A DNA stretch of 25,133 nucleotides from an uncultured Eubacteriales bacterium (GCA_934373635.1 CAKROZ010000016.1:1-25133); one strand, 5' to 3'; shown: positions 1 through 7,431, numbered from the stretch's first letter. The notes: a model not told the origin generated them from the letters alone. Made by a program: numbers and translations.

Positions 1-91
1 CGGGTTTGAGAATTGAAGGAATAGCGAATTTTCTCCGACGTTCTATCGAAACTTCGGAACCGATCTCTTCCCCGATCAAGGTACAATTCGA
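1..91. other. Left edge, no gene assigned
   Basis: The first 90 bases precede a strong plus-strand terminator, so they probably hold the end or 3' UTR of a plus-strand gene lying outside the window. One plus frame is open from base 3 through the terminator, but it has no start and no recognisable product, so I do not call it a gene. Confidence 0.3.
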
Positions 92-133
92 GCCATCGCA
101 AATGCGACTTTTTGCATTTGCGATGGCTTTTTT
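92..133 (+). terminator. Rho-independent terminator
   Basis: A perfect 14-bp stem (GCCATCGCAAATGC at 92-105 paired with 114-127), an 8-nt loop and a run of T at 128-133. It would end transcription coming from the left of the window and isolates the following LRR gene. Confidence 0.85.
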
Positions 134-216
134 GCGAAAATGAATTTCAGAGAAAACGAAAAACTTTTTTCTGATTTTTTGAGCTTGTGGTTTATCAAAA
201 AACGTCGAATTATCCC

Positions 217-245
217 TTGACAAACCTTCACGCGCGTGCTATAAT
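217..245 (+). promoter_or_regulatory. Consensus SigA promoter for the LRR gene leader
   Basis: TTGACA at 217-222, a 17-bp spacer, and TATAAT at 240-245: a perfect match to both hexamers. The start point would fall near 251-253, at the first base of the hairpin described next, giving a leader of about 160 nt before the ATG at 415. Confidence 0.85.
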
Positions 246-251
246 AAAGGC

Positions 252-296
252 AGAAACTGTCAGGAAAGGTGTACTTTTCCTGACAGTTTCTTTTTT
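252..296 (+). terminator. Terminator-like hairpin at the very 5' end of the LRR leader
   Basis: A 16-bp perfect stem (252-267 with 276-291), a short loop around GGTGTAC and a T-tract to 296. It begins at the predicted transcription start, so it would stop most transcripts after about 45 nt unless read through. Its 3' arm is also perfectly complementary over 15 nt to bases 342-356, so an alternative fold is available. Confidence 0.65.
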
Positions 297-340
297 GCCA
301 TTTTTGATGCTTCTGCCTTAAAATAACCATCCGTTTCACA

Positions 341-370
341 TTGTCAGGAAAAGTACGCTTTTACTGACAA
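341..370 (+). promoter_or_regulatory. Second leader hairpin, near-copy of the first
   Basis: TTGTCAG...CTGACAA stem with an inner GAAAAG/CTTTTa pairing around TACG. The left arm (342-356, TGTCAGGAAAAGTAC) pairs either with 357-370 or, perfectly, with GTACTTTTCCTGACA at 271-285 of the upstream hairpin. This three-arm arrangement could regulate the LRR gene as RNA, or be a set of half-sites for a DNA-binding protein. Confidence 0.5.
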
Positions 371-414
371 ACCTTTCCGTCTCACAAAAACCGTTTGACA
401 GAAAGGAAAACATC

Positions 415-2757
415 ATGAAAAAACTTTTTCTCCTGCTCTTCTCCATTATCCTCGGCGCACTTCTGCTCTTCTCTCTCGCCTCGTGCGGAGAATGTGAGCA
501 TGAATGGAAAGAGGCGACCTGCACCGCGCCGAAAACTTGCGCAAAATGCGGTGCAACCGAGGGCGACGCGCTCGGACACAAATGGTACGAAGCCACCTGT
601 ACTTCTCCGAAGTCCTGTGCGAGGTGTAGCCGAACCGAAGGCTCCGCACTTGGACACGATTGGACTAACGCAACCTGTACTTCTCCAAAGACCTGCACAA
701 GATGTCGCAAAACAGAAGGTTCGGTTCTCGGACATTCTTGGAACAATGCCACTTGCGAAAAGCCTAAGACTTGCTCTCGCTGCGATAAGACGGAGGGCTC
801 CGCTCTCGGGCATTCTTGGAACAATGCCACTTGCGAAAAGCCTAAGACTTGCTCTCGCTGCGATAAGACGGAGGGCTCCGCTCTCGGGCATTCTTGGAAC
901 AATGCCACTTGCGAAAAGCCGAAGACTTGCTCTCGCTGCGGTAAGACGGAAGGTACTGTCAGCACGGTGCACTCGTTCAGCGACAAGTGGACGTATGACG
1001 GCACCTATCATTGGCACGCCGCAACATGCATTCATACTTCCGAAGTCGACGCAAAGGCGGAACATACCTACAACAGCGAGCGTCTTTGCACGACCTGCGG
1101 GTTTCAGGATGTGCGCGTTGCCGTCTCCGTCATGATCGACGGTGTGAAGAGCGACGTCATTTATACCGATGCCTCCTCGGGATTCCGCATTCGGCAACCC
1201 GAAAAGCCCGAAGATATTACCACAAACCCGAACTCGGAAAAGTATTTTTACGGGTGGTTTGTCGACTCGAATTACCAGACACCTTTATTTGATACGACCG
1301 AATTTCGTACAGACGCAAAAATTTACGGTAAGTGGATCACGGTATACTCCAATCGATTTTCTTACACGGTTTCCAAAGGTGAAGCCACTATCACAAAATT
1401 TAACGGACCGACATCAACAACGGTTCTTGTCATTCCCGCCTACGTCAACGGATTTCCGGTAAAATATATAGGCGACAAGGCATTTCAAGATAATACCCTA
1501 CTCCGCACAGTCATTTTGTGTGAAGGTATTGAAGTCATCGGCGCGAGTGCATTTTACGGTTGTAATTCCATGACCCGCATTGATCTTCCGAACAGTTTGA
1601 AAACGATTTCAGGATCGGCATTCCAGAATTGTTCTACACTACCTACGATCGTTGTTCCTAACAATGTCAAAAAAATAAATAGCTACGCTTTTCGTGGTTG
1701 TTCAGGGCTGACGAGCATCACAATTCCGAACAGTGTTACATACATCGGAGATAATGCGTTCAAAGATTGCACAGGGCTTGCGGATGTATATATTACTGAC
1801 CTTGCAAAATGGTGTGCAATTGATTTCAGCTCCAGTAGAGCAAATCCTCTAACCTATGCCCATAATCTGTATCTCAATGGCACCTTGGTCACCGAACTCA
1901 AGATGCCGGAAGGTGTAACGAGGATCGGAAGGTATGCATTCTACAATTACGGTAGACTTACAAGCATCAAGGCTCTGAATAGTGTTACATACATCGCTGA
2001 GTATGCGTTCATGGATTGTATCGGACTTACGAGCATCACGATTGAAAAGAACACCAACATGGGCAATTTTGCGTTTCAAGGTTGTTACAAGTTGATCGAA
2101 ATCGTCAACCGTTCCTCTATGAACATCATCGCTGGAAGCAGTACCTACGGACAATTTATCAGTCTTTATGCAAAGCATATTATCACCGATGAAAAAGATA
2201 GCTATCTCACCACCGATAAAAACGGTTATATCTTCTATGATAACGGAAGTAATGTATATCTTATGGGATATACAGGAACCGATACCGAACTTGTTTTGCC
2301 GGAAACATCTCCTAAAGGCAAGAAATATGAGATCTATCCAAACGCGTTCTACAGGTGCACAGGGCTTACAAGCGTCACGATTCCGAATAGCGTCACAAGC
2401 ATCGGCAATTATGCGTTCTCCGGTTGCAAAGGACTTACGAGCATTACGATTCCGAATGGAGTGACGAGCATCGGCTCTTCTGCGTTCTCGGGTTGCACGG
2501 GGCTGACGAGCATCACGATTCCGAATGGAGTGACGAGCATCGATTCTGCGTTCTCTGGTTGCACAGGGCTTACGAACATTACGATTCCGAATAGTGTGAC
2601 GAGCATCGGTGATTCTGCGTTCTCTGGTTGCACAGGGCTGAAAGACATTTATTATACCGGAAGCCAGTCCGCATGGAATGCTATTTCAAAAGGTGACTAT
2701 TGGAACGATAACACCGGCAGTTATACGATTCACTATGATTACAAGCCGGAAGAATGA
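415..2757 (+). CDS. BspA-like leucine-rich-repeat surface lipoprotein with Cys-rich tandem repeats
   Basis: A 780-residue exported protein, probably a surface adhesin or binding protein. Residues 1-24 form a lipoprotein signal peptide with lipobox LASC, lipidated at Cys24. Residues about 27-186 hold six units of about 26 residues with the pattern ATC-x2-PK-[ST]C-x2-C-x2-TEG-x-x-LGH, a CxxC-rich repeat common in clostridial surface proteins. A His/Cys-rich segment and an InlB B-repeat-like module (about 235-310, including the YGWFVD-type core) follow. From about residue 320 to 760 there are LRR_5 (BspA/TpLRR) units of 23 residues such as SVTSIGxxAFSGCxGLTSITIPN. The start follows GAAAGGA at 401-407. 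There is no LPXTG signal, so anchoring is by lipid. The gene is more AT-rich than the housekeeping genes and looks accessory. The family is clear; the ligand is unknown. Confidence 0.9.
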   Translation: MKKLFLLLFSIILGALLLFSLASCGECEHEWKEATCTAPKTCAKCGATEGDALGHKWYEATCTSPKSCARCSRTEGSALGHDWTNATCTSPKTCTRCRKTEGSVLGHSWNNATCEKPKTCSRCDKTEGSALGHSWNNATCEKPKTCSRCDKTEGSALGHSWNNATCEKPKTCSRCGKTEGTVSTVHSFSDKWTYDGTYHWHAATCIHTSEVDAKAEHTYNSERLCTTCGFQDVRVAVSVMIDGVKSDVIYTDASSGFRIRQPEKPEDITTNPNSEKYFYGWFVDSNYQTPLFDTTEFRTDAKIYGKWITVYSNRFSYTVSKGEATITKFNGPTSTTVLVIPAYVNGFPVKYIGDKAFQDNTLLRTVILCEGIEVIGASAFYGCNSMTRIDLPNSLKTISGSAFQNCSTLPTIVVPNNVKKINSYAFRGCSGLTSITIPNSVTYIGDNAFKDCTGLADVYITDLAKWCAIDFSSSRANPLTYAHNLYLNGTLVTELKMPEGVTRIGRYAFYNYGRLTSIKALNSVTYIAEYAFMDCIGLTSITIEKNTNMGNFAFQGCYKLIEIVNRSSMNIIAGSSTYGQFISLYAKHIITDEKDSYLTTDKNGYIFYDNGSNVYLMGYTGTDTELVLPETSPKGKKYEIYPNAFYRCTGLTSVTIPNSVTSIGNYAFSGCKGLTSITIPNGVTSIGSSAFSGCTGLTSITIPNGVTSIDSAFSGCTGLTNITIPNSVTSIGDSAFSGCTGLKDIYYTGSQSAWNAISKGDYWNDNTGSYTIHYDYKPEE
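733..966 (+). repeat. Three near-identical 78-bp tandem repeats inside the LRR gene
   Basis: Units begin at 733, 811 and 889, exactly 78 bp apart. The first two are identical as far as I can read; the third differs at a few bases, for example GGTAAG for GATAAG. Each encodes one 26-residue Cys-rich unit (SWNNATCEKPKTCSRC type). Upstream units of the same protein repeat are diverged in DNA, so these three are recent duplications. Confidence 0.9.
2359..2645 (+). repeat. Near-identical LRR-coding repeats of 69 bp
   Basis: The last four to five LRR units share long stretches such as ACGATTCCGAATGGAGTGAC and repeat every 69 bp. One unit is 66 bp because the GGT codon of ATCGGTGATTCT is missing (ATCGATTCT, near 2540), giving one 22-residue LRR. 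This indicates recent slippage or recombination in the repeat tail. Confidence 0.8.
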
Positions 2758-2884
2758 TCTTCTGTTGATTTCTTCGTGAAAACGATGAAATATAAACTAT
2801 AAGGAGGAAAGAATTACATATTTTTTCGATTGCCGTTTACATAGTCAGGAGACATCATAATGAAAAAAAGCCTAAAGACATCAA

Positions 2885-3721
2885 ATGAAAGGATATATAA
2901 AACATATGGAAACAAACGAAAAATTATATCATTTTTGCTCTATGGACGCATTTCGTTCCATCATTGAAAATAAAGCCATGCGTTTTACCGATGCAAGAAA
3001 GATGAAGGATACATTAGAGATTCAATACGGCGCCCAAGCCGGCATCGATGCCTGCGTCAACTCATGGTACAAAGCTGGAGTAATAGGCTTTATGGGCGTT
3101 GAACGATCGGCTAAAATCATTTTTATCAGTTGCTTTTCTAAAGACAGTGAAGATTCCCCTTACCTTTGGGGAAACAGGGAAATCCGTCTCGAATTCGATC
3201 GTAAAAAGGTCGAAGAATGGATTAAAACTCTCCACGGGAAATGCGAAGACATCGCTTATTATACAGGGGACGAATTGAAGTCTTATATGCAAAAGCAATA
3301 TAACGATAAACAAAACACGAATACGCCGGATTATGTCGCTCACACACTTGAAGAGTCTCTCTTTATAAAAAGGAAAGATCTATACGAGAAAGAAAACGAA
3401 ACGAGATGCGCCTTCGAAATTACGACTCCGATATGTGAATATTTCCCGTGTGAAGTGCCGATTTTTGACGAACACGATTATATTACAAAAAGCATCAAAA
3501 TTCACGCCTGTCAAAAAAATTTATATCCTTTGGTCCTCTATTGTGACATACCTTTTCCGAAGGAAATGCTTACAGGAGTTACAATTCATAACGAAAGCAA
3601 TCTTACGTTGCCTGCCTGTAAGGAATTTTTGGCGTTCAACGGATTTTATGATACAACGATTCGCTTCGAAAAGTTGGGTATGCCAAACGAATATCGAACT
3701 GACGAAGTTGACGAACAATAA
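2885..3721 (+). CDS. DUF2971 family protein
   Basis: A 278-residue soluble protein starting with the typical DUF2971 pattern: KLYHFCSMDAFRSIIENK, then MRFTDARKMKDTLE, and later YLWGNREIRLEFD, which corresponds to the W-G...E-F-D core of the family. The biochemical function of DUF2971 is not established; members are often found in variable regions. Two starts are possible: ATG 2885 (no good ribosome site) or ATG 2906 (AAAGGA 12 nt upstream). A stronger AGGAG-ATG pair at 2847-2862 opens a different frame that stops at 2967, so initiation here is unclear. The gene is AT-rich like the LRR gene and is followed by a terminator, suggesting a self-contained accessory unit. No signal peptide or membrane segment is seen. 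Confidence 0.75.
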   Translation: MKGYIKHMETNEKLYHFCSMDAFRSIIENKAMRFTDARKMKDTLEIQYGAQAGIDACVNSWYKAGVIGFMGVERSAKIIFISCFSKDSEDSPYLWGNREIRLEFDRKKVEEWIKTLHGKCEDIAYYTGDELKSYMQKQYNDKQNTNTPDYVAHTLEESLFIKRKDLYEKENETRCAFEITTPICEYFPCEVPIFDEHDYITKSIKIHACQKNLYPLVLYCDIPFPKEMLTGVTIHNESNLTLPACKEFLAFNGFYDTTIRFEKLGMPNEYRTDEVDEQ

Positions 3722-3742
3722 TCTTCAGTCTATACATCTGCG

Positions 3743-3780
3743 TCCCCTGCCTGTTTTACACGGCAGGGGATATTTGTTTG
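3743..3780 (+). terminator. Probable terminator after the DUF2971 gene
   Basis: A 9-bp stem TCCCCTGCC (3743-3751) with GGCAGGGGA (3762-3770), a 10-nt loop, and a T-rich but interrupted tail (TATTTGTTTG). It lies 21 bp after the stop codon. Confidence 0.65.
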
Positions 3781-3831
3781 AGGTTCCCCCCGAAAATTTC
3801 TGCAAAAAACTGAAAATATTTCCGTCGGGAC

Positions 3832-3860
3832 TTGAAAACTTCATATTTTTTGTGTATAAT
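3832..3860 (+). promoter_or_regulatory. SigA-type promoter of yajC
   Basis: TTGAAA at 3832-3837, a 17-bp spacer and TATAAT at 3855-3860. It lies about 30 bp upstream of the yajC start, which gives a short leader. Confidence 0.8.
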
Positions 3861-3890
3861 AGAAAGAAAACAATAAAGGAAGGAAATCCC

Positions 3891-4388
3891 ATGCTGAATT
3901 TTACTACTCTTTTGACCGAAGGGTCGGGCAGCTCGACAAGTGGCGGGACGGGCATCTGGGGCACGATCATTATGATCGTCGCGCTGTTTGTCGTTCTCTA
4001 CTTCTTCATGATCCGCCCGCAGAAGAAACAGGAGCGCAAGGACGCAGAGATGCGCGGAGCGCTCGCCGTCGGTGACGAAGTCACCACGATCGGCGGTATC
4101 ATCGGAAAGGTCGTCTCTATCAAGGGTGAGACCTTCGTCCTTGAGACCACGAAGGACAAGACGAAGATCCGCTTTCTGAAAGCGGCGGTCCGCTCTGTCG
4201 ATGTGAAGGCGGAAGACCTTGCCGCCGCGGTCATCGAGAAGAAGGCGGAAAGCACCGACGCGAAGGCGGATGAAAAAGCCGACGCGAAGGCAAAAAAGGA
4301 TGATGCCACCGAGGATAAGAAGGCGGAGGAAGCCGCTCCCGTCCTTGACACGCCCGTCGAGACAAAGCCCGAAGACGAGGCAAAATAA
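3891..4388 (+). CDS. yajC: Preprotein translocase subunit YajC
   Basis: A 165-residue single-pass membrane protein of the SecDF-YajC accessory complex of the Sec translocase. After a short Gly/Ser-rich N-terminus there is one transmembrane segment (about residues 23-41, ending FFMIRP), then the family hallmark IRPQKKQ and the domain with GDEVTTIGGIIGKV. The start is ATG 3891, preceded by AAAGGAAGG; the longer open frame upstream lies before the promoter and is not coding. Unusual is the long Lys/Asp/Glu/Ala-rich low-complexity tail from about residue 110, roughly doubling the size of a typical YajC. secD/secF are not in the window. Confidence 0.92.
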   Translation: MLNFTTLLTEGSGSSTSGGTGIWGTIIMIVALFVVLYFFMIRPQKKQERKDAEMRGALAVGDEVTTIGGIIGKVVSIKGETFVLETTKDKTKIRFLKAAVRSVDVKAEDLAAAVIEKKAESTDAKADEKADAKAKKDDATEDKKAEEAAPVLDTPVETKPEDEAK

Positions 4389-4416
4389 TTCTTCACATTC
4401 CGTCATAAATGAAAAC

Positions 4417-4460
4417 GCCTCCGAATAAGTTATTGTAGACTTATCTCGGAGGCTTTTCTT
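4417..4460 (+). terminator. Hairpin with T-tail overlapping the next gene's ribosome site
   Basis: GCCTCCGA (4417-4424) pairs with TCGGAGGC (4446-4453) and ATAAGT with ACTTAT inside, followed by TTTTCTT. It resembles a yajC terminator, but the 3' arm contains GGAGG (4448-4452), the ribosome site for the ATG at 4461. The fold could therefore both terminate transcription and hide that site. Confidence 0.7.
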
Positions 4461-4871
4461 ATGGGAAAACAAAGGCATGGTGAAAACGGCGGCACGGTCA
4501 AGGCGCTGCTCCTCGGACTTCTTTTCTGCCTCGCGGCATTTCTGATCGTTTCTCTGATCGCGGGGGCGATCCTCTACGCGACGGAGAACCCGACCGCTTC
4601 CCTTCCCGTCGTCTCGCTCGGGGCGTTCGGGCTCTCGGGTCTATTCTCGGGGTTCTTCCTCACCTCCCGCAGAAAGACGGGCAGTGTGCTTCTCTCAGTC
4701 CTCACGGCGCTTACTTTCGCGCTTCTTTTGCTTCTCGTCGGTATCATTCTGACAGGCGGGCATCTTTCGGGGCGCGTGATGATGAATCACCTCTGCTATC
4801 TTCTCGCCGCGTCGCTCGGCGCATTCCTCGCGGGGATGAGGGGGAGAAAGCCGCGCAGACGGTTGAGATAA
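4461..4871 (+). CDS. TIGR04086 family membrane protein
   Basis: A 136-residue integral membrane protein with four predicted transmembrane segments (about residues 13-37, 46-67, 75-98 and 107-125) and a basic C-terminus (RGRKPRRRLR). Size, topology and position right after yajC match the TIGR04086 family of Clostridia, whose function is unknown. It starts 72 bp after yajC with GGAGG 8 nt upstream, but that site lies in the 3' arm of the preceding hairpin. The stop codon is the first base triplet of an AT-rich repeat. I recall that in many Clostridia this gene neighbours the SCIFF peptide genes scfA/scfB; none is visible here. Confidence 0.8.
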   Translation: MGKQRHGENGGTVKALLLGLLFCLAAFLIVSLIAGAILYATENPTASLPVVSLGAFGLSGLFSGFFLTSRRKTGSVLLSVLTALTFALLLLLVGIILTGGHLSGRVMMNHLCYLLAASLGAFLAGMRGRKPRRRLR

Positions 4872-4901
4872 TTATGAATGATGAATTAAGAATTATGAAT
4901 T
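4869..4901. repeat. AT-rich repeat copy 1 (AATTATGAATT family)
   Basis: Reads TAATTATGAATGATGAATTA onward to 4901 and is related, in inverted orientation, to 7432-7466. It begins exactly at the stop codon of the TIGR04086 gene. The bases beyond it (complement CAAGAAGAAAGAC) also resemble those beyond the second copy, so the repeated unit is longer than the AT block. Confidence 0.7.
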
Positions 4902-5064
4902 GTCTTTCTTCTTGCCTCGTCTTGCGGAGGTTGAGGTGAGTAGGGGGCAGTTCGAGATTGTTTTCGTTCTTGCCTTGTTTTGCTTAGGCGAGCGGGGATA
5001 GTTCGGGGGCGCCTTCTGCTCCGGTGGCGAGGGTTTTGTTTCGCTATTTTCGTGAGCGGGGGGT
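4902..5064. other. Gap between the TIGR04086 gene and pdxY: no gene seen
   Basis: Overlapping minus-strand frames here are Pro/Arg/Lys-rich and lack a start with a ribosome site. I see no RNA gene. The stretch looks like the remainder of the repeat element that starts at 4869. Confidence 0.4.
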
Positions 5065-5115
5065 AAAAAAGCTGTCGCAAATCGCTTTTTCGAAGCGGTT
5101 TGCGACAGCTTTTTT
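5065..5115. terminator. Bidirectional terminator, mainly serving pdxY
   Basis: A long imperfect stem: AAAAAAGCTGTCGCAAA (5065-5081) with TTTGCGACAGCTTTTTT (5099-5115) and an inner CGCTT/AAGCG. It sits just after the pdxY stop on the minus strand and has T-runs on both strands, so it can act in both directions. Confidence 0.9.
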
Positions 5116-5119
5116 CGGT

Positions 5120-5956
5120 TTATTTTCCTTCGAGGCGGTTTACCAGCATGGGGATGGCTTCTTCGAAATTCACGCCGTAGAAGCGGGGATTTTCGTCTTG
5201 CAACGTTTTCTCCATACATTCGAGGGTAAAATCGACGGCGAGTGAGAGCGCCTCCTCCGTCGTGAGTCCCCGCATATAGCCGCCGAGCGCGGCGGAGGCG
5301 AAGATGTCGCCCGTGCCGTGATAGGAGACGGGGAGCTTCCGATTGAAATAGGAGTAATAGCGCTTCTTCTCGGCATCGTAGAGATAGACGCCGATGGTAT
5401 CGGGAGTGAAGCCGATGCCCGTCAGGGCGGCACGGCGCGCCCCCTTCTCGGTCAGGCGGAAGAGCACGTCGCGAATGTATGCTTCGTCATAGTTTTCCCG
5501 ATAGGGGATATTCAGCATAAAGGACGCTTCGGTGAGGTTCGGGAGAATGAGATCCGCCTTGCGGCAGAGCTTCTCCATCTCGGCGGCAAAGGCGGGGGTA
5601 AAGCCGGGATAGAGCTTTCCGTTATCCGCCATGACGGGATCGATGAAGACGGCGGTCTTTTTCGTTTTGAAGCGATCGATCATTTCGCCGACGAGGCGAA
5701 GCTGCTCGAAGGAGCCGAGATAGCCTGTATAGATGGCGTCAAAATCGATGCCAAGCTCATAGAGAGTATCGGAGATCGGTTTGATCTCATCGGTCAGGTC
5801 GCGGAAGGTGAATTTCGGAAAGGCGGTATGCGTCGAAAGCACTGCGGTCGGAAGACACGCCGCCTCTACGCCCGCGGCGGAAAGAATCGGCAGAGCAACG
5901 GTCAGTGAGCACTTTCCGACGCAGGAAATGTCCTGAATGGTAAGAATTCTTTTCAT
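5120..5956 (-). CDS. pdxY: Pyridoxal/pyridoxamine kinase (PdxK/PdxY family)
   Basis: A 278-residue ribokinase-fold kinase that phosphorylates pyridoxal, pyridoxamine or pyridoxine with ATP to make the B6 cofactor. Seen in the sequence: N-terminal IQDISCVGKCSLTVALPIL substrate-binding stretch, FIDPVMADNGKLYPG, LPNLTEA, and the anion-hole/catalytic motif HGTGDIFASA with catalytic Asp217. Length is normal for the family. It begins 58 bp after murA ends and has AAAGGAG upstream of the start, so it is probably co-transcribed with murA and ends at the adjacent bidirectional terminator. The symbol is tentative because pdxY and pdxK family members are not separable by eye. Confidence 0.88.
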   Translation of the reverse strand: MKRILTIQDISCVGKCSLTVALPILSAAGVEAACLPTAVLSTHTAFPKFTFRDLTDEIKPISDTLYELGIDFDAIYTGYLGSFEQLRLVGEMIDRFKTKKTAVFIDPVMADNGKLYPGFTPAFAAEMEKLCRKADLILPNLTEASFMLNIPYRENYDEAYIRDVLFRLTEKGARRAALTGIGFTPDTIGVYLYDAEKKRYYSYFNRKLPVSYHGTGDIFASAALGGYMRGLTTEEALSLAVDFTLECMEKTLQDENPRFYGVNFEEAIPMLVNRLEGK

Positions 5957-6014
5957 TTTTTACAATTTCTCCTTTGTTTTGAACGTCCAAAATGGTTGCA
6001 TAGAGGGTGCACTA

Positions 6015-7244
6015 TCACTGTGTAATCAGCCGTATATCCGCGCCGAGGGCGGTCAGCTTCCGTGCGAAGCCCTCGTAGCCGCGAAGGAGCTTATCAGCGT
6101 CGAGGATCTCGCTTCTCCCGTTTGCGGCAAGGGCGGTGAGTACGGCGGCGGCGCCTCCGCGAAGGTCAAGCGCCTTTGCGGTTGCGGCATGAGGGTTTGA
6201 AGGGATGAGTTCCGCCATATTCCCTTCGACCGAAGAGCGCACGCCGAAGCGCGAGAGCTCTGAGAGATACCCGAAGCGTTCGGGAAACACGCCTTCACGG
6301 ATGCGTCCGCCCGCGCCGAGGGCGAGGATAGGGGCAAGCGGCGGGTGCAGATCGGTCGCAAAGCCGGGATAGGGCGCCGTCGTGACGGTGATCGGTCGGC
6401 AGGGCGTCCCTTTTGCCGAGAGGACATTTCCCTGCTTCTCGATCTCGACGCCTGCGAGCGTCAGCGCGTCGGTCAGAGCGGAAAGCTCCTCGGCGCGAGC
6501 ACCATGCACGCGGACGGCGCCACCCGTAGCGGGAGCGCACAGAAGATAGGTGCCCGCCTCGATCATATCGGGAATGACCTCCGCGTGTCCACCGTGGAGG
6601 GGGGCACCCGTGACGCGGATCTCGCGCCCCGAGATTTCGATGCTCGCTCCTGCCGTGCGAAGAAACCGTGCGAGGGCGAGGACATGCGGCTCAATGGCGG
6701 CATTTTCAATCACGCTCTCCCCTTCTGCCGAAGCGGCAAGAAACAGGGCGTTGACCGTCGCGCCGACGGAGACGGTATGAAAGACGATCCTGCCACCGAC
6801 AAGGCGGTGGGCAATCAGAGTATTCCCTTCTTTTTCGGCACCGAGCGCCAAGGCGGCGGCAACATGCATATCCACGGGGCGGGCGGAAAAATTGCATCCG
6901 CCGTAGCCGCCGATATGCGCCCTGCCGAAGCGGGCGAGCATTGCGCCGAGGAGGTACGTAGAGGCTCGGATCTGCGACGTGAGAGATGTCGGCGGGTCTT
7001 CCCCCGTCATGGCATCGGTCGAGATCCGCACGCGGTCGGGAGAAAGCGGGGTCACCTCCGCCCCCATAGCCGAAAGGATTGAAAGGGTCACGCGGATGTC
7101 GGAAATATCGGGCAAATTTCCGATTTCCGAGGTGCCGCCGACCACGATCGTGGCAAATAAAAGAGGGAGGGCGGCGTTTTTTGACCCGCTCACGAACACA
7201 TCGCCTGAAAGGGGCGCGCCGCCTCTGATAATGAATTTTTCCAT
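6015..7244 (-). CDS. murA: UDP-N-acetylglucosamine 1-carboxyvinyltransferase MurA
   Basis: A 409-residue cytoplasmic enzyme that transfers enolpyruvate from PEP to UDP-GlcNAc, the first committed step of peptidoglycan synthesis and the fosfomycin target. Key residues are present: Lys22-Asn23 in SGSKNAALPLL, catalytic Cys117 in GGYGGCNFSARPVDMH, and the Asp in PYPGFATDLHPP. The Cys means the fosfomycin-sensitive form rather than the Cys-to-Asp resistant form. The stretch after the catalytic Asp (LHPP rather than the common MQAQ) is somewhat divergent, so this may be one of two MurA paralogues, as many Firmicutes have two. The start has GGAG 7 nt upstream. It leads the two-gene murA-pdxY unit. 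Confidence 0.9.
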   Translation of the reverse strand: MEKFIIRGGAPLSGDVFVSGSKNAALPLLFATIVVGGTSEIGNLPDISDIRVTLSILSAMGAEVTPLSPDRVRISTDAMTGEDPPTSLTSQIRASTYLLGAMLARFGRAHIGGYGGCNFSARPVDMHVAAALALGAEKEGNTLIAHRLVGGRIVFHTVSVGATVNALFLAASAEGESVIENAAIEPHVLALARFLRTAGASIEISGREIRVTGAPLHGGHAEVIPDMIEAGTYLLCAPATGGAVRVHGARAEELSALTDALTLAGVEIEKQGNVLSAKGTPCRPITVTTAPYPGFATDLHPPLAPILALGAGGRIREGVFPERFGYLSELSRFGVRSSVEGNMAELIPSNPHAATAKALDLRGGAAAVLTALAANGRSEILDADKLLRGYEGFARKLTALGADIRLITQ

Positions 7245-7431
7245 GGTCTGCTCCGCAAACTAAGATTCATTATCAGTCTATTCGTGCACGCGGCGGGGGG
7301 TGATTTTGCGATTTTGGATGCAGGCTTCAGAATTACCTCAAAGCCTTCATTGCCCTCGAACGGCATGGCTTTTCATCCATCGCCAAAGCAAAGAAAACAA
7401 AAGCCAAAGAAGAACAACGCAAGAAATAAGG
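7245..7431. other. Gap upstream of murA with a possible gene relic
   Basis: This holds the murA 5' region (no convincing promoter found) and, on the plus strand at about 7310-7429, an open stretch without a start codon that reads ...LQNYLKAFIALERHGF... and ends Lys-rich at TAA. It looks like the tail of a broken gene, or part of the repeat element ending at 7466. I cannot identify the family. Confidence 0.3.

Noticed and set aside
3435..3890. Longer N-terminal extension of YajC
   Set aside because: The extension overlaps the DUF2971 gene, a terminator and the yajC promoter; ATG 3891 has the right ribosome site and family start.
4872..5119. Search for a SCIFF peptide (scfA) gene after the TIGR04086 gene
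   Set aside because: No Cys-rich short frame is present in the gap, so the neighbourhood known from other Clostridia is not preserved here.
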